From positions 117,045,501 to 117,109,500 of the forward strand of contig CM059585.1 of NCBI GenBank assembly GCA_030407085.1: DNA of 64,000 nucleotides, written 5' to 3'. The notes below the pieces were generated by a model. The model did not search any database. It was not told the origin of the DNA and worked only from the letters and a program-made list of their open reading frames with translations. The translations under genes and the position numbers were made by a program. Positions 47,690 to 59,056 of this stretch are shown here, piece by piece. The first letter of the stretch is position 1; every line of letters starts with the position of its first letter. The DNA comes from Trichopria drosophilae. Lineage: Eukaryota; Arthropoda; Insecta; Hymenoptera; Diapriidae.

Positions 47690-49330
47690 CCTGAAGTCGG
47701 AAATGAATTTCTATGAAACATTCTTTGTAGGAATTCGTAAGTAATTTCGTAAGTAATTTACTGAAAATGTATTCATAGGAGAAAATTGATGGGAATATCC
47801 AATCGCGTATTCGTTGGAGTAGTGTTAAAAAAAATCTGACGGAAATTTCCTGAATTAGAAGTTCTAACTCTTTCTTGTTCTCAAAACTATTTGCCTGCAA
47901 AACATTTATCAGAGAAACATTTTTTGGAGCAATTACTCGTCAAATGAAAATGGAATTACAACAAACAACGAATGTAATTTCTGGACATTTACTTATAGAA
48001 ATCATCGGAGAAATTTATCAAGTATATAGATTATCAATTTCATAACAGGAATGTTCAAGTCTTTCATTTCGCTAAGTGTATCTCGAATGAATTCCAAAAA
48101 GTACATTCAAAGAATTCACATGAATTAGAAAATAGATTCATCGGCGAAATTCGAAAAAACGAATTCAGGGAAACAAATTCTACGAATGTATATCCTGGAA
48201 GTAATTCTTAGAAATACGCTGATGCGATTTGTCGGAAAAGTTTATAGCAATAATTCCTGGAAGCAACTTCACGAAGCAAATTTCCCGTGAAATTCCTTCG
48301 AACAAATTCAAATAACTGAATTCGGGAAAAATTCGGTCGGATAATCAGCTTTATAAAATTCATGCCAGATTCTGAAATTCTGTTTATTATCAAAGTGAAT
48401 TCATCAAGGAATATTAATAACCAATTCATCAGCCACCTTTTTAAAGTCGAATTGTGAACAACGTGGATTTCACTATATAATTCGTAGATGATTCATAAAA
48501 GAAAAAAATTCGTCGAAGGATATTTCGTATGGAATTCATCCTGCAGATTCTTAAATCCGTCGTACGTATTCTTAAATTTAGACGTGCATTCGTGGAACAG
48601 AATCCAATTGGAATGAATTTCTTGGAAAAATTACTCTAGAATTCAGGGAAGGGGATGCGAGAATTCGAATTTTTGTAATATGTAAAAAATTTTTTAATGA
48701 CGATTTCACGGTAACGAATTTATCGGGAGAATTCATCGTTGCGTATTTGACATCCAATTCATCGTATACCTTCTAAAATTGCTACTGTACTTGAACCGAA
48801 TTCCTGAAAGTATAATTATTATAATTCCATTTGTTGTTAGTAGTTAATCGTACCAATTCTGCTTCAGAAAATTTGCGGAATTAAATTCGCAAAAAATTCT
48901 TCGAAATATATTTATTAACAAATTCTTCATAGGCATTCTAAATTCTTACTGTGGCATTATATTCCTCGAAGAAGTTCCTAGAATTGTCTTCATTGAGCAG
49001 GATTCGTTTGAATTGGACGACGAATTTATCGCAGAAATTCATAAAAGCGAATTTAAGCAAGTTAATTTCAGAAACCGATAGTTATGAATTAATTCCTAGA
49101 ATGGTATTCGTCGTAGTAATTCCTCATTTGCGAATTCGTGGAAGTTAATTGGTCGTAAGAATTCTTGGAATAATAATTGATATCGAATTGAACATATAAT
49201 TTTTTAAATCCTTCTTATTTTCAAAGCGATTTCATTGAACCAATTATTGAAAATGCACGAAGTAAATTCCTTTATGCAATTATTCGAATTTCTGGAAGAA
49301 TAAATTCATGCATGGTTCACGGAAAATTTG
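47690..49330. repeat. GAATTC-rich degenerate repeat tract, part 2
   Basis: I count 12 copies of GAATTC between 48,061 and 49,200, far more than expected for a 6-base word in AT-rich DNA. They sit among phrases such as AATTCCTGGAAG, GGAATTCATC and AATTCGTAGATG. No regular period is visible, unlike the 438-base array at 42,551 whose vocabulary it shares. It is probably the decayed remains of the same repeat type. Confidence 0.6.
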
Positions 49331-49479
49331 CCTTATGTCAATTTGCTCAAAGTATTCTTAGAGATAATGAGTCAACTTGATAAAAATGGAAACAAATTAG
49401 GATAATTTCAATAAGCATTATCCCGTTAAATTATTAATTACCATTCGTGATTTTATCCACGTCAATTAATTAACGTATT

Positions 49480-49880
49480 AATCCGTGTAATGCATTTTTC
49501 AAGCGGACATTGAAATATCATCGCAGATGCGAGTGCGTTTTCGATCGTGCGCGAGGGGTACGGCCAAATTCCTCAGTCAATTTTTCACAATGCGTCTCTT
49601 CATGAAAAGGTGGGAGTACAAGAAAAAGGAAATGGAGAGGAATGGAAGAGGACCTAAGTAAGGAAGAAGGGAGTCAGTCAGGTGCCGGGACATGGCACGG
49701 GACCACCTACACCTGCCATGAACTAATTTATCTCTTATCTCTCGCCGATGCCTGATCGCAGGTGGAGATATCGGCACTCCTGCACCGCTTCGAAACAGAG
49801 GAGTTTTGTTCTTTCGGCTAGAAGGAAATCGAAGATTGCACGCCTTTCGTCCCGTAAAATTTTGAATTTTCGACCTTCCG
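49480..49880. other. GC-richer island with a purine-rich stretch
   Basis: CpG words near 49,540-49,565 and 49,770-49,860 flank a purine-rich run (49,605-49,680). A 66-codon minus frame has no motif. Confidence 0.3.
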
Positions 49881-51376
49881 AGCTGTTATTACAGCTAATT
49901 ACTTAAACAAAGCCGACAGCGCTTACCAACACTCAGCACCGTACTGTTTATGTTATACTTTAATCAATCAATTAGAACAGAACTTACCTGAATGGTAATT
50001 TTCATAAAATGATCGAAATTTGAATTTTTTCATTTGCCCAATTCAAAACTTTATGAAACAATAATGACTTACCTTGAGCAAAATGGAAAAATGGAACAGG
50101 TGATATGAAAATGAAACGTAATGCTTGATCCACTTGCTCTAAATAAATTTCTGTAATTTCAGAAATTTTAATTTTGCTTGAAATTGACATACTCTTTCGA
50201 ACTTATATCCAATTTAATTTGATATGTTGGAAACGAATAGATTGAACAGCAAGAAAAATGAACTATTACGAACCGAAAATCCCACAACGTTGATATCTTA
50301 ATAAATTCGACAAATGATTGAGCCATTTTGAAAAATTACACAATTAAGAACACAGAATTGACTGAACGTCTCAACATCGATAGAAATGAGGCAAGTTCTT
50401 TCGAAGAATCCAGGCCTGCCAATGCGTGGCAATAAGGATTTATTGCGGTGCTCCCTTTGACGCGCCGCTGACAACTGATGCTTTTCTACTTCCAGGAGGT
50501 CCCATTTTTGATATCACGAAACTGACTAATTGTGTATACGGAACTTATAAAACGAAAAAAAGGGGGACTTCTTAGCAGTAGATGATTTCAAAGAAACGTA
50601 TATGCAGAAACAACTGCTCTGGTATTTCTAATTCATGTACGACATGAAAGGACTGTCCGAAATAGATCAAGAATAAAATTTAGACAGTATTTCATAACAT
50701 CATCCAAGTTATTGAATATGTTTGAAAAGACCATGGACAAAATGTCTTTAAGTATCGGTCCGGACGTATAAATTTTCAACCGAGATTTTCATAAATTTAC
50801 ATTCCTAATTAATGTTTTCTGTAGATATTCATATATACTTGCTTAAAGTTGTTCCAAATGGAAACAGCTATTGTTTACTAACTTTTGATATCATCAACAA
50901 ATTTAGCCATTCTTGGCTATATGCGGATTGGTTAGGCTACGTGAAGTTAGTTTTTATATTTACATGATCGGATTCTGTAGGAAGGAAATTTTGTGTTGAA
51001 ATCATTAGATTAGCTGAGGTTAGTTAAGAATAATTTAAGTTTAAGTAACATATTTTTGTATCTAAACACAATCGAGTTGTGTTCTGCTATGAAAAGTTTG
51101 ATGAAATGGTTTTAAATATTGGTGCGCTGAACTAAGACTTTGCAGCACATTTCAATATATTTATTTGTTTATTATTAATTCGTCATCAATTATTTTAGGA
51201 AACTTAGTCGGCAAAAATGTCGAAGTTTTACGAACTTACAAATCTAACTCGTTGGAGTTGCAAATTTGGCCCCGCTTACAACATAAAAAGAATCTATTAA
51301 AATCCTCATTTAGTACTCAAAATGTGCAGATTTTGACATTTGCGCACCTTTCGAGAGCCAAATGAGAACTCGGGGA
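49881..51376. other. No gene recognised
   Basis: Mostly AT-rich unique DNA. A CTTTTCTACTTCCAGGAGG context near 50,483 resembles a splice acceptor, but no conserved coding frame follows, so no exon is called. Confidence 0.45.
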
Positions 51377-51540
51377 AGTGTCGACCGCCACGCATATGCC
51401 ACACTTGTAAAAATATACAAAGTGTCGACTGCCACACTTATGGCACACTTTAAAAATATATTTAATGACGAACGCCACACTTATTCCACATTTGCAAAAA
51501 TATACTTAATGTCGAACGCCACACTTATCCCACACTTTTG
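51377..51540 (+). repeat. Minisatellite, 44-base unit, about 3.7 copies
   Basis: Each unit reads TCGA-CGCCACACTTAT-CCACA followed by an AAAAATATAC-TAAT spacer. Unit starts fall at about 51,381, 51,425, 51,468 and 51,512, so the period is 43-44. The following 110 bases keep using the GCCACACTT wording in shorter steps (GCCACATAAC, GCCGCACTTGTGCCACAC near 51,611-51,650), which suggests a nested shorter unit. A 120-codon frame (51,362-51,724) crosses the array and is simply a reading of the repeat. Confidence 0.8.
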
Positions 51541-51741
51541 CAGTACTTGGAGCAATCGCTGTATCTTGTGTGGCATATGTGTGGCTCCGTTTACTGCGCC
51601 ACACATTCGCCACATAACAGCAGCCCCACTTTTGCCGCACTTGTGCCACACTACCTTTTTTTATTCGGACATTTACCAAACAAAAAGATTTTTCGGATTA
51701 CACTCCTTGAGTCAAAAATCTTAAAATAAATGGGGACTACT
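51541..51741. repeat. GCCACACTT-rich tail and a lone pogo-like right end
   Basis: After the regular array the word GCCACA continues to about 51,650. The segment ends GGGGACTACTGTA (51,731-51,743), which reverse-complemented starts TACAGTAGTCCCC, a plausible pogo-type terminus. I could not find a matching left end upstream, so no element is called. Confidence 0.3.
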
Positions 51742-52857
51742 GTATTACCATGTGCAGGAAAAAATATAACCTGAAAATGTCATGATGTATGGCACACAGT
51801 CTGCATGTTATGTTTGTTATTATTATGTTATACTTTTCACTTGTAATTCAATTCAATATTCATTTTTTAAAATTTTATGTTACCATTTCCGTATTTATTA
51901 CTTTTATGGTATGGTTGAATGGAATATAAAACGTAATAATCAGAGTATTCATTTGGCCCAAAAACTAACAAACAAAAGAGGTCACCAAATTTCTGGACGA
52001 TAAATTGTCAGAAATATTAGCATTTTTTGAGGCAATAATCGTTTGGACGCTGTCGACAGCTGCTGAGAATTACGAATCGAGATATGGCACAGACATATAT
52101 TGATATTGCGAATATGCATAGAGAGACCGGTTGATGCTGATTCGAAGTTTCAGACCGAGAGATCAGCCATCAATTTCCTTTTGGGAAAGGAAGAGGCATC
52201 GCGCTAATGTGAGCTACGGTCTAATACCTCCCGCTGAGTTCACCGTTGCCCCTTGCTTTCGCTCACCACTCGCACTAATGGCTGCTCTTTGTTGACAAAT
52301 ATCGGATAGAAGAAAATATATAAATTACTCAAGCGAAGTACTCTGGCAATGGTGACGCCCACGAAAATTCCCCCTTGATCGAACTTCAATATCGCATTTG
52401 GATATTATTCCCAATTACATTTATTTCAGTCCAAACCATGGTCATCATCCTTAAGCTTATATTGGTGACATCAATTGATCGAAAATTGCAAAATATTTCT
52501 CTTCACGCCACCTAGTAATCTCAAAAATCGCTTTTTAATCATTTTTAATATTTATTGTTCTCTTAAAAATCATATACAGCAGAAAATAATCATAATAAAT
52601 AGCATACTTTACATGAACTTACTGGCGACAACAATGATATAAAAGAAAATGTCATCTCTGAATCGATATTTTAAAAATTGAGACATCATTTTTTATTGTC
52701 AATTCTAAATAAGTGATCTTTATGCCATAAAATGGGCGACATATACTGGAGATCGGGATAATTTAGACCTACCTAAGCCAAATCGATATTAGGAATAGAA
52801 AACGTAAATTAAACAATCTTTATAATGTGGATTGGAATGGAGCATTACAAGGGTTAA
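51742..52857. other. No gene recognised
   Basis: AT-rich DNA with a slightly GC-richer part at 52,130-52,280. No frame, repeat or motif is supported. Confidence 0.45.
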
Positions 52858-52999
52858 CATTTTACGTGGCTTTCGACTCATAGAAAATTGAAATTATACT
52901 TTATAAGTGGCACAACTGTAAGCATTTTCAAACTACAGGGCATATTTTTGACCTAGGTAGTCGGAGCAAAACGCCTTAAATAGGCGTTGGAAGTAAGGG
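52858..52999 (+). mobile_element. TTAA-flanked MITE, copy 2 of a two-copy family
   Basis: TTAA lies on both sides (52,854-52,857 and 53,000-53,003). The 142 bases align along their length with the reverse complement of 16,347-16,492. The conserved core includes GCACAACTGTAAGCATT, CATATTT, CCTAGGTA and CCTTAAA-TAG, ending in AAGGG next to TTAA. The terminal inverted repeats are weak, so recognition rests mainly on the two copies sharing the same limits. Confidence 0.7.
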
Positions 53000-53003
53000 T
53001 TAA

Positions 53004-53727
53004 ATATTTTGATATATTTGGTTTTTGAGTTATGACTCAATTAGTGGAAGTTACCGATTTTTCACAATTTCACACTACTCTGAAGGTTGAATTTATATTT
53101 CTTAATTATAAATAAAAAGACAACAATTTGTTACCCCTATAAGATGTTTATTCATAACACTGATCACATACCTAATCTATAGTATTGATCGAAAGACAAA
53201 ACACAAATAAGTCACTTGTAATTCAAGATGCAAGTTAAATGTTAAGTCCAATATCTTAAAAGTATTTGCCGGAAAACTACAAACCAAACCGAAACTGGAT
53301 TCCACTATTAGAAAATCAATACACATTTAGATTAGTTTATTTAATAATTTATGAAAATTTATGTTTCTGGAATTACAGTTAAAAAAGAGTAGCATTTTTT
53401 TATTGTAACAGTCACCAAAATAAATAAAATAATGTTATACAAAAATTATATTTTTGGTACAGGGCTTTAATAGCCCTTCCCAGAATAAATGAATTTTAAA
53501 AATAGACAGGAAATTATAAAATAAACCATTTTTTTTTGAAGATGTAAAAAAGGGAATATACACTACAATTATTCGAGTCAGGTGCGCAGTCCTAAACAGA
53601 GTAATCATTAAATTCCACTCGTCTAGACGTAGATATCCCTCTTTGGAATTTCTTTTGCTTCTTATACGTATTACAGACTAAATTTGAATCCATCCACCGG
53701 TATAGGTATACTATCAATCTAAAAGTA
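53004..53727. other. No gene recognised
   Basis: AT-rich unique DNA. Nothing is seen. Confidence 0.45.
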
Positions 53728-54366
53728 CACTGAAAAAAATTCTTAGTTGATTTGACTACTTTTACTATGCGGAGTAGTCGATACGCTTCGAGAACATTTT
53801 CTAAATTGCAGTTACTACCGTAAAGAAGTTAAATCAACTAAAAATGTAGTTCTGCTAAATTCTAATAAAAATATATCGCTCCAGCATTTCGAATAGGTTA
53901 TAGTGTACTAGATAGTTAGACCCTAAAAAATGTTTTTAAATGTAGTAGAATTAACTTCCAAAACAATGTCGTTTCCATAACTATATTTTTTGTTGATTTA
54001 ACTCCTTTATAGTTGTAACTATAACCTACAAAATTTCGTTGAGGACTTATTGAAACAATTTCAGAATTTTTCTGGAAATATTTTTTAGTGAAATTATGTT
54101 TAGTGCAGCTATTGGTGGTTGCCTTTTTATTATATTTGTGCATGCATTTTTAAGTTTTATGCATAGTATCTATCGCATTTCTCGATCTCCAATCATTCAG
54201 AATACTTTTTCGTTTACTGGGTAAATACTATTAACTTAATTAAAAATAGTAAAATTAACAAAATCAACAAAGACTTCATACTGACAAAAAAAAAGTATTT
54301 CTTTTAACTACTCTCGACTCAACCTCTCAATGGTAGTTAAATTTATCATTTAATTTTTTTTCAGTG
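53728..54366. mobile_element. TA-flanked element with CACTGAAAAAAA ends, 639 bases
   Basis: TA flanks both ends (53,726-53,727 and 54,367-54,368). The two termini are inverted copies of CACTGAAAAAAA-TT. The word GTTGATTTAACT-CTTTA recurs inside on both strands: near 53,747, 53,828 (inverted), 53,992 and, more diverged, 54,266 (inverted). It forms a subterminal hairpin at the left end. Repeated subterminal words are typical of transposase binding sites. A 75-codon minus frame has no motif. Likely Tc1/mariner-type and non-autonomous. Similar lone ends occur near 60,220 and 61,673. Confidence 0.65.
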
Positions 54367-54368
54367 TA

Positions 54369-55690
54369 TGTAGATGCGAAATACTCCCACAGATGGACAC
54401 ATTCCAGCATGACGAAACAGAAAATGGAACGCGGAATTGAAAATGGCGGTAAAAACTAATTAATGTGTTCTGCAGTAATTACGATATGTATCTACAATTT
54501 TATTATCAAAACTAAATTAATGAATTATTACGTTATCGAAAGGTTGCAGGATGAAATTTATAAATATATCACTATATTTATCCTAACCTTAAAATTTAAA
54601 CGGATTGATTTTAGTTCGTTTCTGTTAAGTTTATCACATATGTGCGCTATTCGTGTAAGAAAATAACTCCTACATAACATTTTCTTGAAAGGAGTCACTT
54701 CCACTTATTTGATACAATTAGGGACGAATCGTCGACGTAAATAAACATTACCTAAAAAAATCGCACATTTATATCCAGATCGACTGAGACGTTCATATGA
54801 TAAAAATACTCGAAAGTAATTTTCTCCCACGTCAACTCGTGTATAAGTATTGTCAACTTAACACTAGTATTCGTCCACCGGTACGCTCGGAGCGTTATAC
54901 TTTGACAGATTGCAAAAACATCGGTGTTCCTTGATAAATTGCCCGCGAGAAAAAGCGTCGGGCACTCCAGAGATCGATGACAATGGAAGGGGACAGAAGT
55001 GAAGGACCAATTGCTTCCGAGGGAGAGAATTCAGAAAACAAGGAGAATAGAAACATAGGTAGTACAATACCCGTAAGGTCGACGATAAGATTCCCCATCG
55101 CTTAGCAAGACATGTAAATAGTTTTTTCTTTTTATGTAGACTAGACTAATTTATTGCGTGTTTTTATATATTACTAGACCTGGGTTTGGAAAATTCACCA
55201 ATGCTTACTATAAGAAGGAAATCATGTCGTACTCTTAAATGATCTGGAAACATCTTACTTCATAGTTTACTTACATTTCTTATACATACGTAGAAGGGGG
55301 CTAAAAGCATCGGGTAAATATAATTCGCGACACGTGCGTTTCTCCCACTCCAATGATTAACATGGCACTCGCGCCTGAAATCGCACTTCCCACACTTGTA
55401 ACGAAATACACTATTTCACATTTTTCAAGTTTCTTACTCTCGACTCATTTATCAACGTCTGGATAATACGGACCTTGACACACACTAATTTCGTTTTTTT
55501 GAGAGTGCGACAACTAATGTCATTCATTAAGAGTGGAAATTGAGACACTCGTAAAATACTACATTGGTAAATAAGATTTCATTTCTTTTTAAAATTAATT
55601 ACACTCAATGATTTTCACTGAATTCACTCTGTCGTTTGAGAGGGTTTCATTTTGCATTTGGGTCATGCGATCAAAACATTAACTAAATTT
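54369..55690. other. No gene recognised; possible AGAGTGAAAA-family fragment at 55,495-55,650
   Basis: Unique DNA. At 55,495-55,650 words such as GAGAGTGCGACA, AAGAGTGGAAATTG and TTCACTGAATTCACTCT recall the elements at 780 and 58,872 but cannot be aligned end to end. Short frames at 54,864-55,098 have no motif. Confidence 0.4.
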
Positions 55691-55739
55691 TCAATTTATA
55701 AAGAGCGAATTAAACAGATAGAAATTTAAAGAGTTGTCT

Positions 55740-56340
55740 AGCACTAGTTTCTCCTTCAGAGTCGTGTTGCGCATGCGCTGCACGCAGAGAGAGGGGGCGG
55801 GTATGACTGCGCACACTCAGAGCAAACTCACCTGGATGTGGGTTGATCTGAAGTGGGGGTAGACAGAAGCGGCAAATCATACGCTAGCGGAATGAGTATG
55901 ATATCGTTAGTGTAGGCAAATTCATCTAAATTCGACGTAAAATCATAAAATACGTTTTAATTTAATTTAGTTGAACAGATTTTACTTTTCAACTAAATAA
56001 TTTTCTGTTAATCAATAAATCCGTGATAAAGCGATTACTTCGTAAGTAGTTATATCTTGCTAAGAGGTTTGGTACCAATAGATATTTCTGAGAGAGTGAA
56101 ATAGAGAAAGGCCGATGAAGCAAAAGTGAGAGGGTGAGTTTGGCAAAGTGGAGGAATGGGAACGAGGCGTTAAGAACAGGATACGTCCCGGGCTGGTTCC
56201 GGTATTGTTCGCGTTAATAGCGCCGAGATACAACGAACCCTCGATCAGCCCTTGGGTTTAGGAAAGAGCAAGACGGGGGTCGCAAGATCGTCCGAACGAG
56301 CTTCGATTAAAGCGATCTGGACAATGTCGGTATACGAGAA
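55740..56340. other. GC-richer, CpG-containing island
   Basis: GCGCATGCGCTGCACGC near 55,770 and the stretch 56,150-56,330 (CCCGGGCTGG, GCGCCGAG) stand out from the AT-rich flanks. The 75-codon plus frame at 56,252-56,479 has no recognised domain. Confidence 0.3.
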
Positions 56341-58871
56341 AGGGGAAGGAGGGAACTGGCCTTTAGAAATGGTTAATGTCTTTGGACACGAAATTCGACG
56401 TAATGCTATTGAATTTCTTGGCTCTTTTTTTGCTAGTGAGAAAGAAAGTCAATTACTGTTCTTCTTGATAATTTATTAGCAATGGAATCAATTTATTATT
56501 AGTTATATCAGTAGGAATAAATGTTTGCTACCGATCATTGTTCGAGATTTTTTACATCAAAATTATCAAAATATTTTTAGATAGTTTCGTTTGCTCGTTA
56601 AATGTTGCTATTCATATTTCAGACTAAAGAGTATTTGAAGAATAAATTTTTAGTACGATTTTGTTTTATTCTCTGCCGCAAAGAAATGTGTCCAACTACA
56701 AAAATAAAAACCGAGCTGAATTTAGAGCTCGTAGAGCAAAGTGACTCTTAGACAAGAGTACTAAGTGAACAAACTTTGAAAGCTCGTAAAAATAAGCAGA
56801 CATGCCAAAAGAGAAATGTACCTTTTGTAGACGATCTATCGCATTTTCCATAAACCACTATCCAAAGTGCATTTTATTTAAAACTAGTTAGCAAAGAAAA
56901 TGGTCAGTAAATCTCCGTATTATGTCTGACAATCTATCAAAGTCATTATTCGATTTTTCAACTGAAAATGATAAAAACGAACATACAGTACAAAATGCAT
57001 TGAATTTTGTACCTGCGAACATTGATTAGTAATTTCTACTGGTTTACTGACTAACCTCACTAGACTTTATAAGGATAAAAATGCAAAATTTAGAGTTAAC
57101 CGTTACATCCAAAATTCAAAGTGGTGAATTCAAAATGGCAAAGAGGTGCATAAAATTAACTATATTAGTTTTAAATTGCATCCTCGGCAGTTTTTCAGAG
57201 TCACTGATGAGCCTGAATTCAGTTTTCATGAATTCTAAACAGTGGATGTAATATGACGGAGCAAATTTTAAAAATTGACAGATTTGGCGAAACTTGGTTG
57301 GACTCTTAGAGTTTTCAGGACCTGCGATTTACTTTTAGTTCCTGCCATTAATTACTTTTTATGATGTTTACTTTTACTTTAGATTCAGAATAATTTATAG
57401 TGTGTAATACACAAGTTTCTAAATTTTGCTACAAAAATGCATCATTAATATTATTTTACATTCAATCATTATAAAAGAATTTCATGTTCGTATTAGATAA
57501 TACATATGATCGATTTTTATACGTAATATGTTTTTGTGCATGGAGGAATTTAAGTACATTTTCACTTAAAATCCAAATATTCCGTGCAATAACCTATCCC
57601 TTAAACGATTTCTTTAACGTCCCTGAAGGCGGCTGAAATCGATTCAAGAGAAACCAAAGAAATAAATAGATAAATTTCCAACGCCCTAATAGGTCGAAAA
57701 AAATTTATAACATTAAATTTTATTTCTATTTTTACTATTTCTATTCTCAAATTTTTTTGACATTTTCGCCAAATTCCGCGCCATATCGGATTTCCTGTTG
57801 GCCGTAATTACATGTTGACCTCGGAATATAGAAAAGTGACCTCGAAAACATTAAGATATGCAGTTGTTTCGAAATTGCCTGAAGCATTCATTACTAAAGT
57901 AATCGTAAATAAAATTAAAACTTATGCACTATTTATATTAATGAATTAATATCCTCTCAAAATAAGAGATGGCGTTTCATAAAAATCTGTTAACTTCTTG
58001 AAATTTGGTCCTTCATAATATATATGTTATCGCAACCTATATCAGCAACCTTGAAAACCTCCAGTAGTTCAGTTTCATACTAAATAGATTTTTATATACA
58101 GGCAACTTCAAAAAATACCGGTGGAATTATCAAAATATTTTATTGGTTGAAATTGGGATACTAAAAATAATAGCTTTAATAGCATAACGTTTCTACTATG
58201 AGGCAAATTTATTAAACTAATATACATTGAAAAATATGGTTTAAAAAGAACAAATAGAATTTTATGAGGGATTGTATTATACAAACAATAAATCAAAATT
58301 TAAATTGGTCGGCTTGTGCCCTGTACTAGCAATTCATGGTAATTGCGTTATTTAATTATTTCAAGATGGTTGAAATATTTTCATACTCTCTCTCTCTCTG
58401 TCGAAATCATTTCGCTTACCGAACAGAGGGGTTTTTGAAAAAAAAAAATTGTTAATGAAAATGTTAAAAATGATAAATTAATGTGTTACATATATATGAA
58501 AAATATGGCAAAACCGAAAATGTGTAAAAAATTTAGAAAAAAATGATGGGGAATTGGAAGAACATTCGGTAGACACCAGCGACATCTTAATTTAGAATTT
58601 TTGCTAAATGCTATCTTAATTTAGCGCTAACCTCTAAATATTCTTGCCGCTAAAAAATTATTCTACGCAATTAAAGGTAAATCAGATAAAGATATTTAGT
58701 TCATCAAAGTAATATATATTCAGACTTACGAAAATTTTACTCTTGCATTCGCGGACGTAGTTAGTACCATAATTCTAATATCGTTATATCTTCTCAGATC
58801 CAAATTATTTCAACCGACATTCGAAACGGTTCTGTTCATTTGTTTCTATCCCATTCTTCCTTCTTCTCTCC
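56341..58871. other. AT-rich DNA, no gene recognised
   Basis: No supported feature except a short CT microsatellite at 58,386-58,400. Frames are at most 75 codons. Confidence 0.5.
58386..58400. repeat. CT dinucleotide microsatellite
   Basis: A run of CT units in AT-rich DNA. Confidence 0.85.
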
Positions 58872-59056
58872 ACATTTCTTGCAGTGAAAAATCACTCTTT
58901 ATAGAGTGAAAATTGGCCCACTTAGTGAATGGGTAAATTCCCACATTTAACTATGTGGGGAGTACAAATGCACTCGTAACGATTGCGAATTCACTCATTC
59001 AATAGGACGCCACTATATAGACTCCATAAAGAATGAATTTTCACTCTTAGAAATGT
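58872..59056. mobile_element. MITE of the AGAGTGAAAA family, 185 bases
   Basis: The inverted ends read ACATTTCTTGCAGTGAAAAA on the left and, reverse-complemented, ACATTTCTAAGAGTGAAAAT on the right. Both continue TCA-TCTTTAT-GAGT, about 36 bases with a handful of mismatches. The left end also matches the reverse complement of the right end of the element at 780-1,031 (GGGCCAATTTTC and neighbours), so this is a dispersed family. No target duplication is clear and no frame is present. Confidence 0.65.

Noticed and set aside
50470..50560. Exon preceded by a splice acceptor (CTTCCAG)
   Set aside because: The following frame closes quickly and shows no conserved protein motif; pyrimidine-AG strings are frequent by chance.
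51362..51724. His/Cys-containing 120-codon frame as a zinc-finger-like protein
   Set aside because: It is a translation of the 44-base minisatellite. The period is not a multiple of three, so the H and C residues do not form a regular finger pattern.
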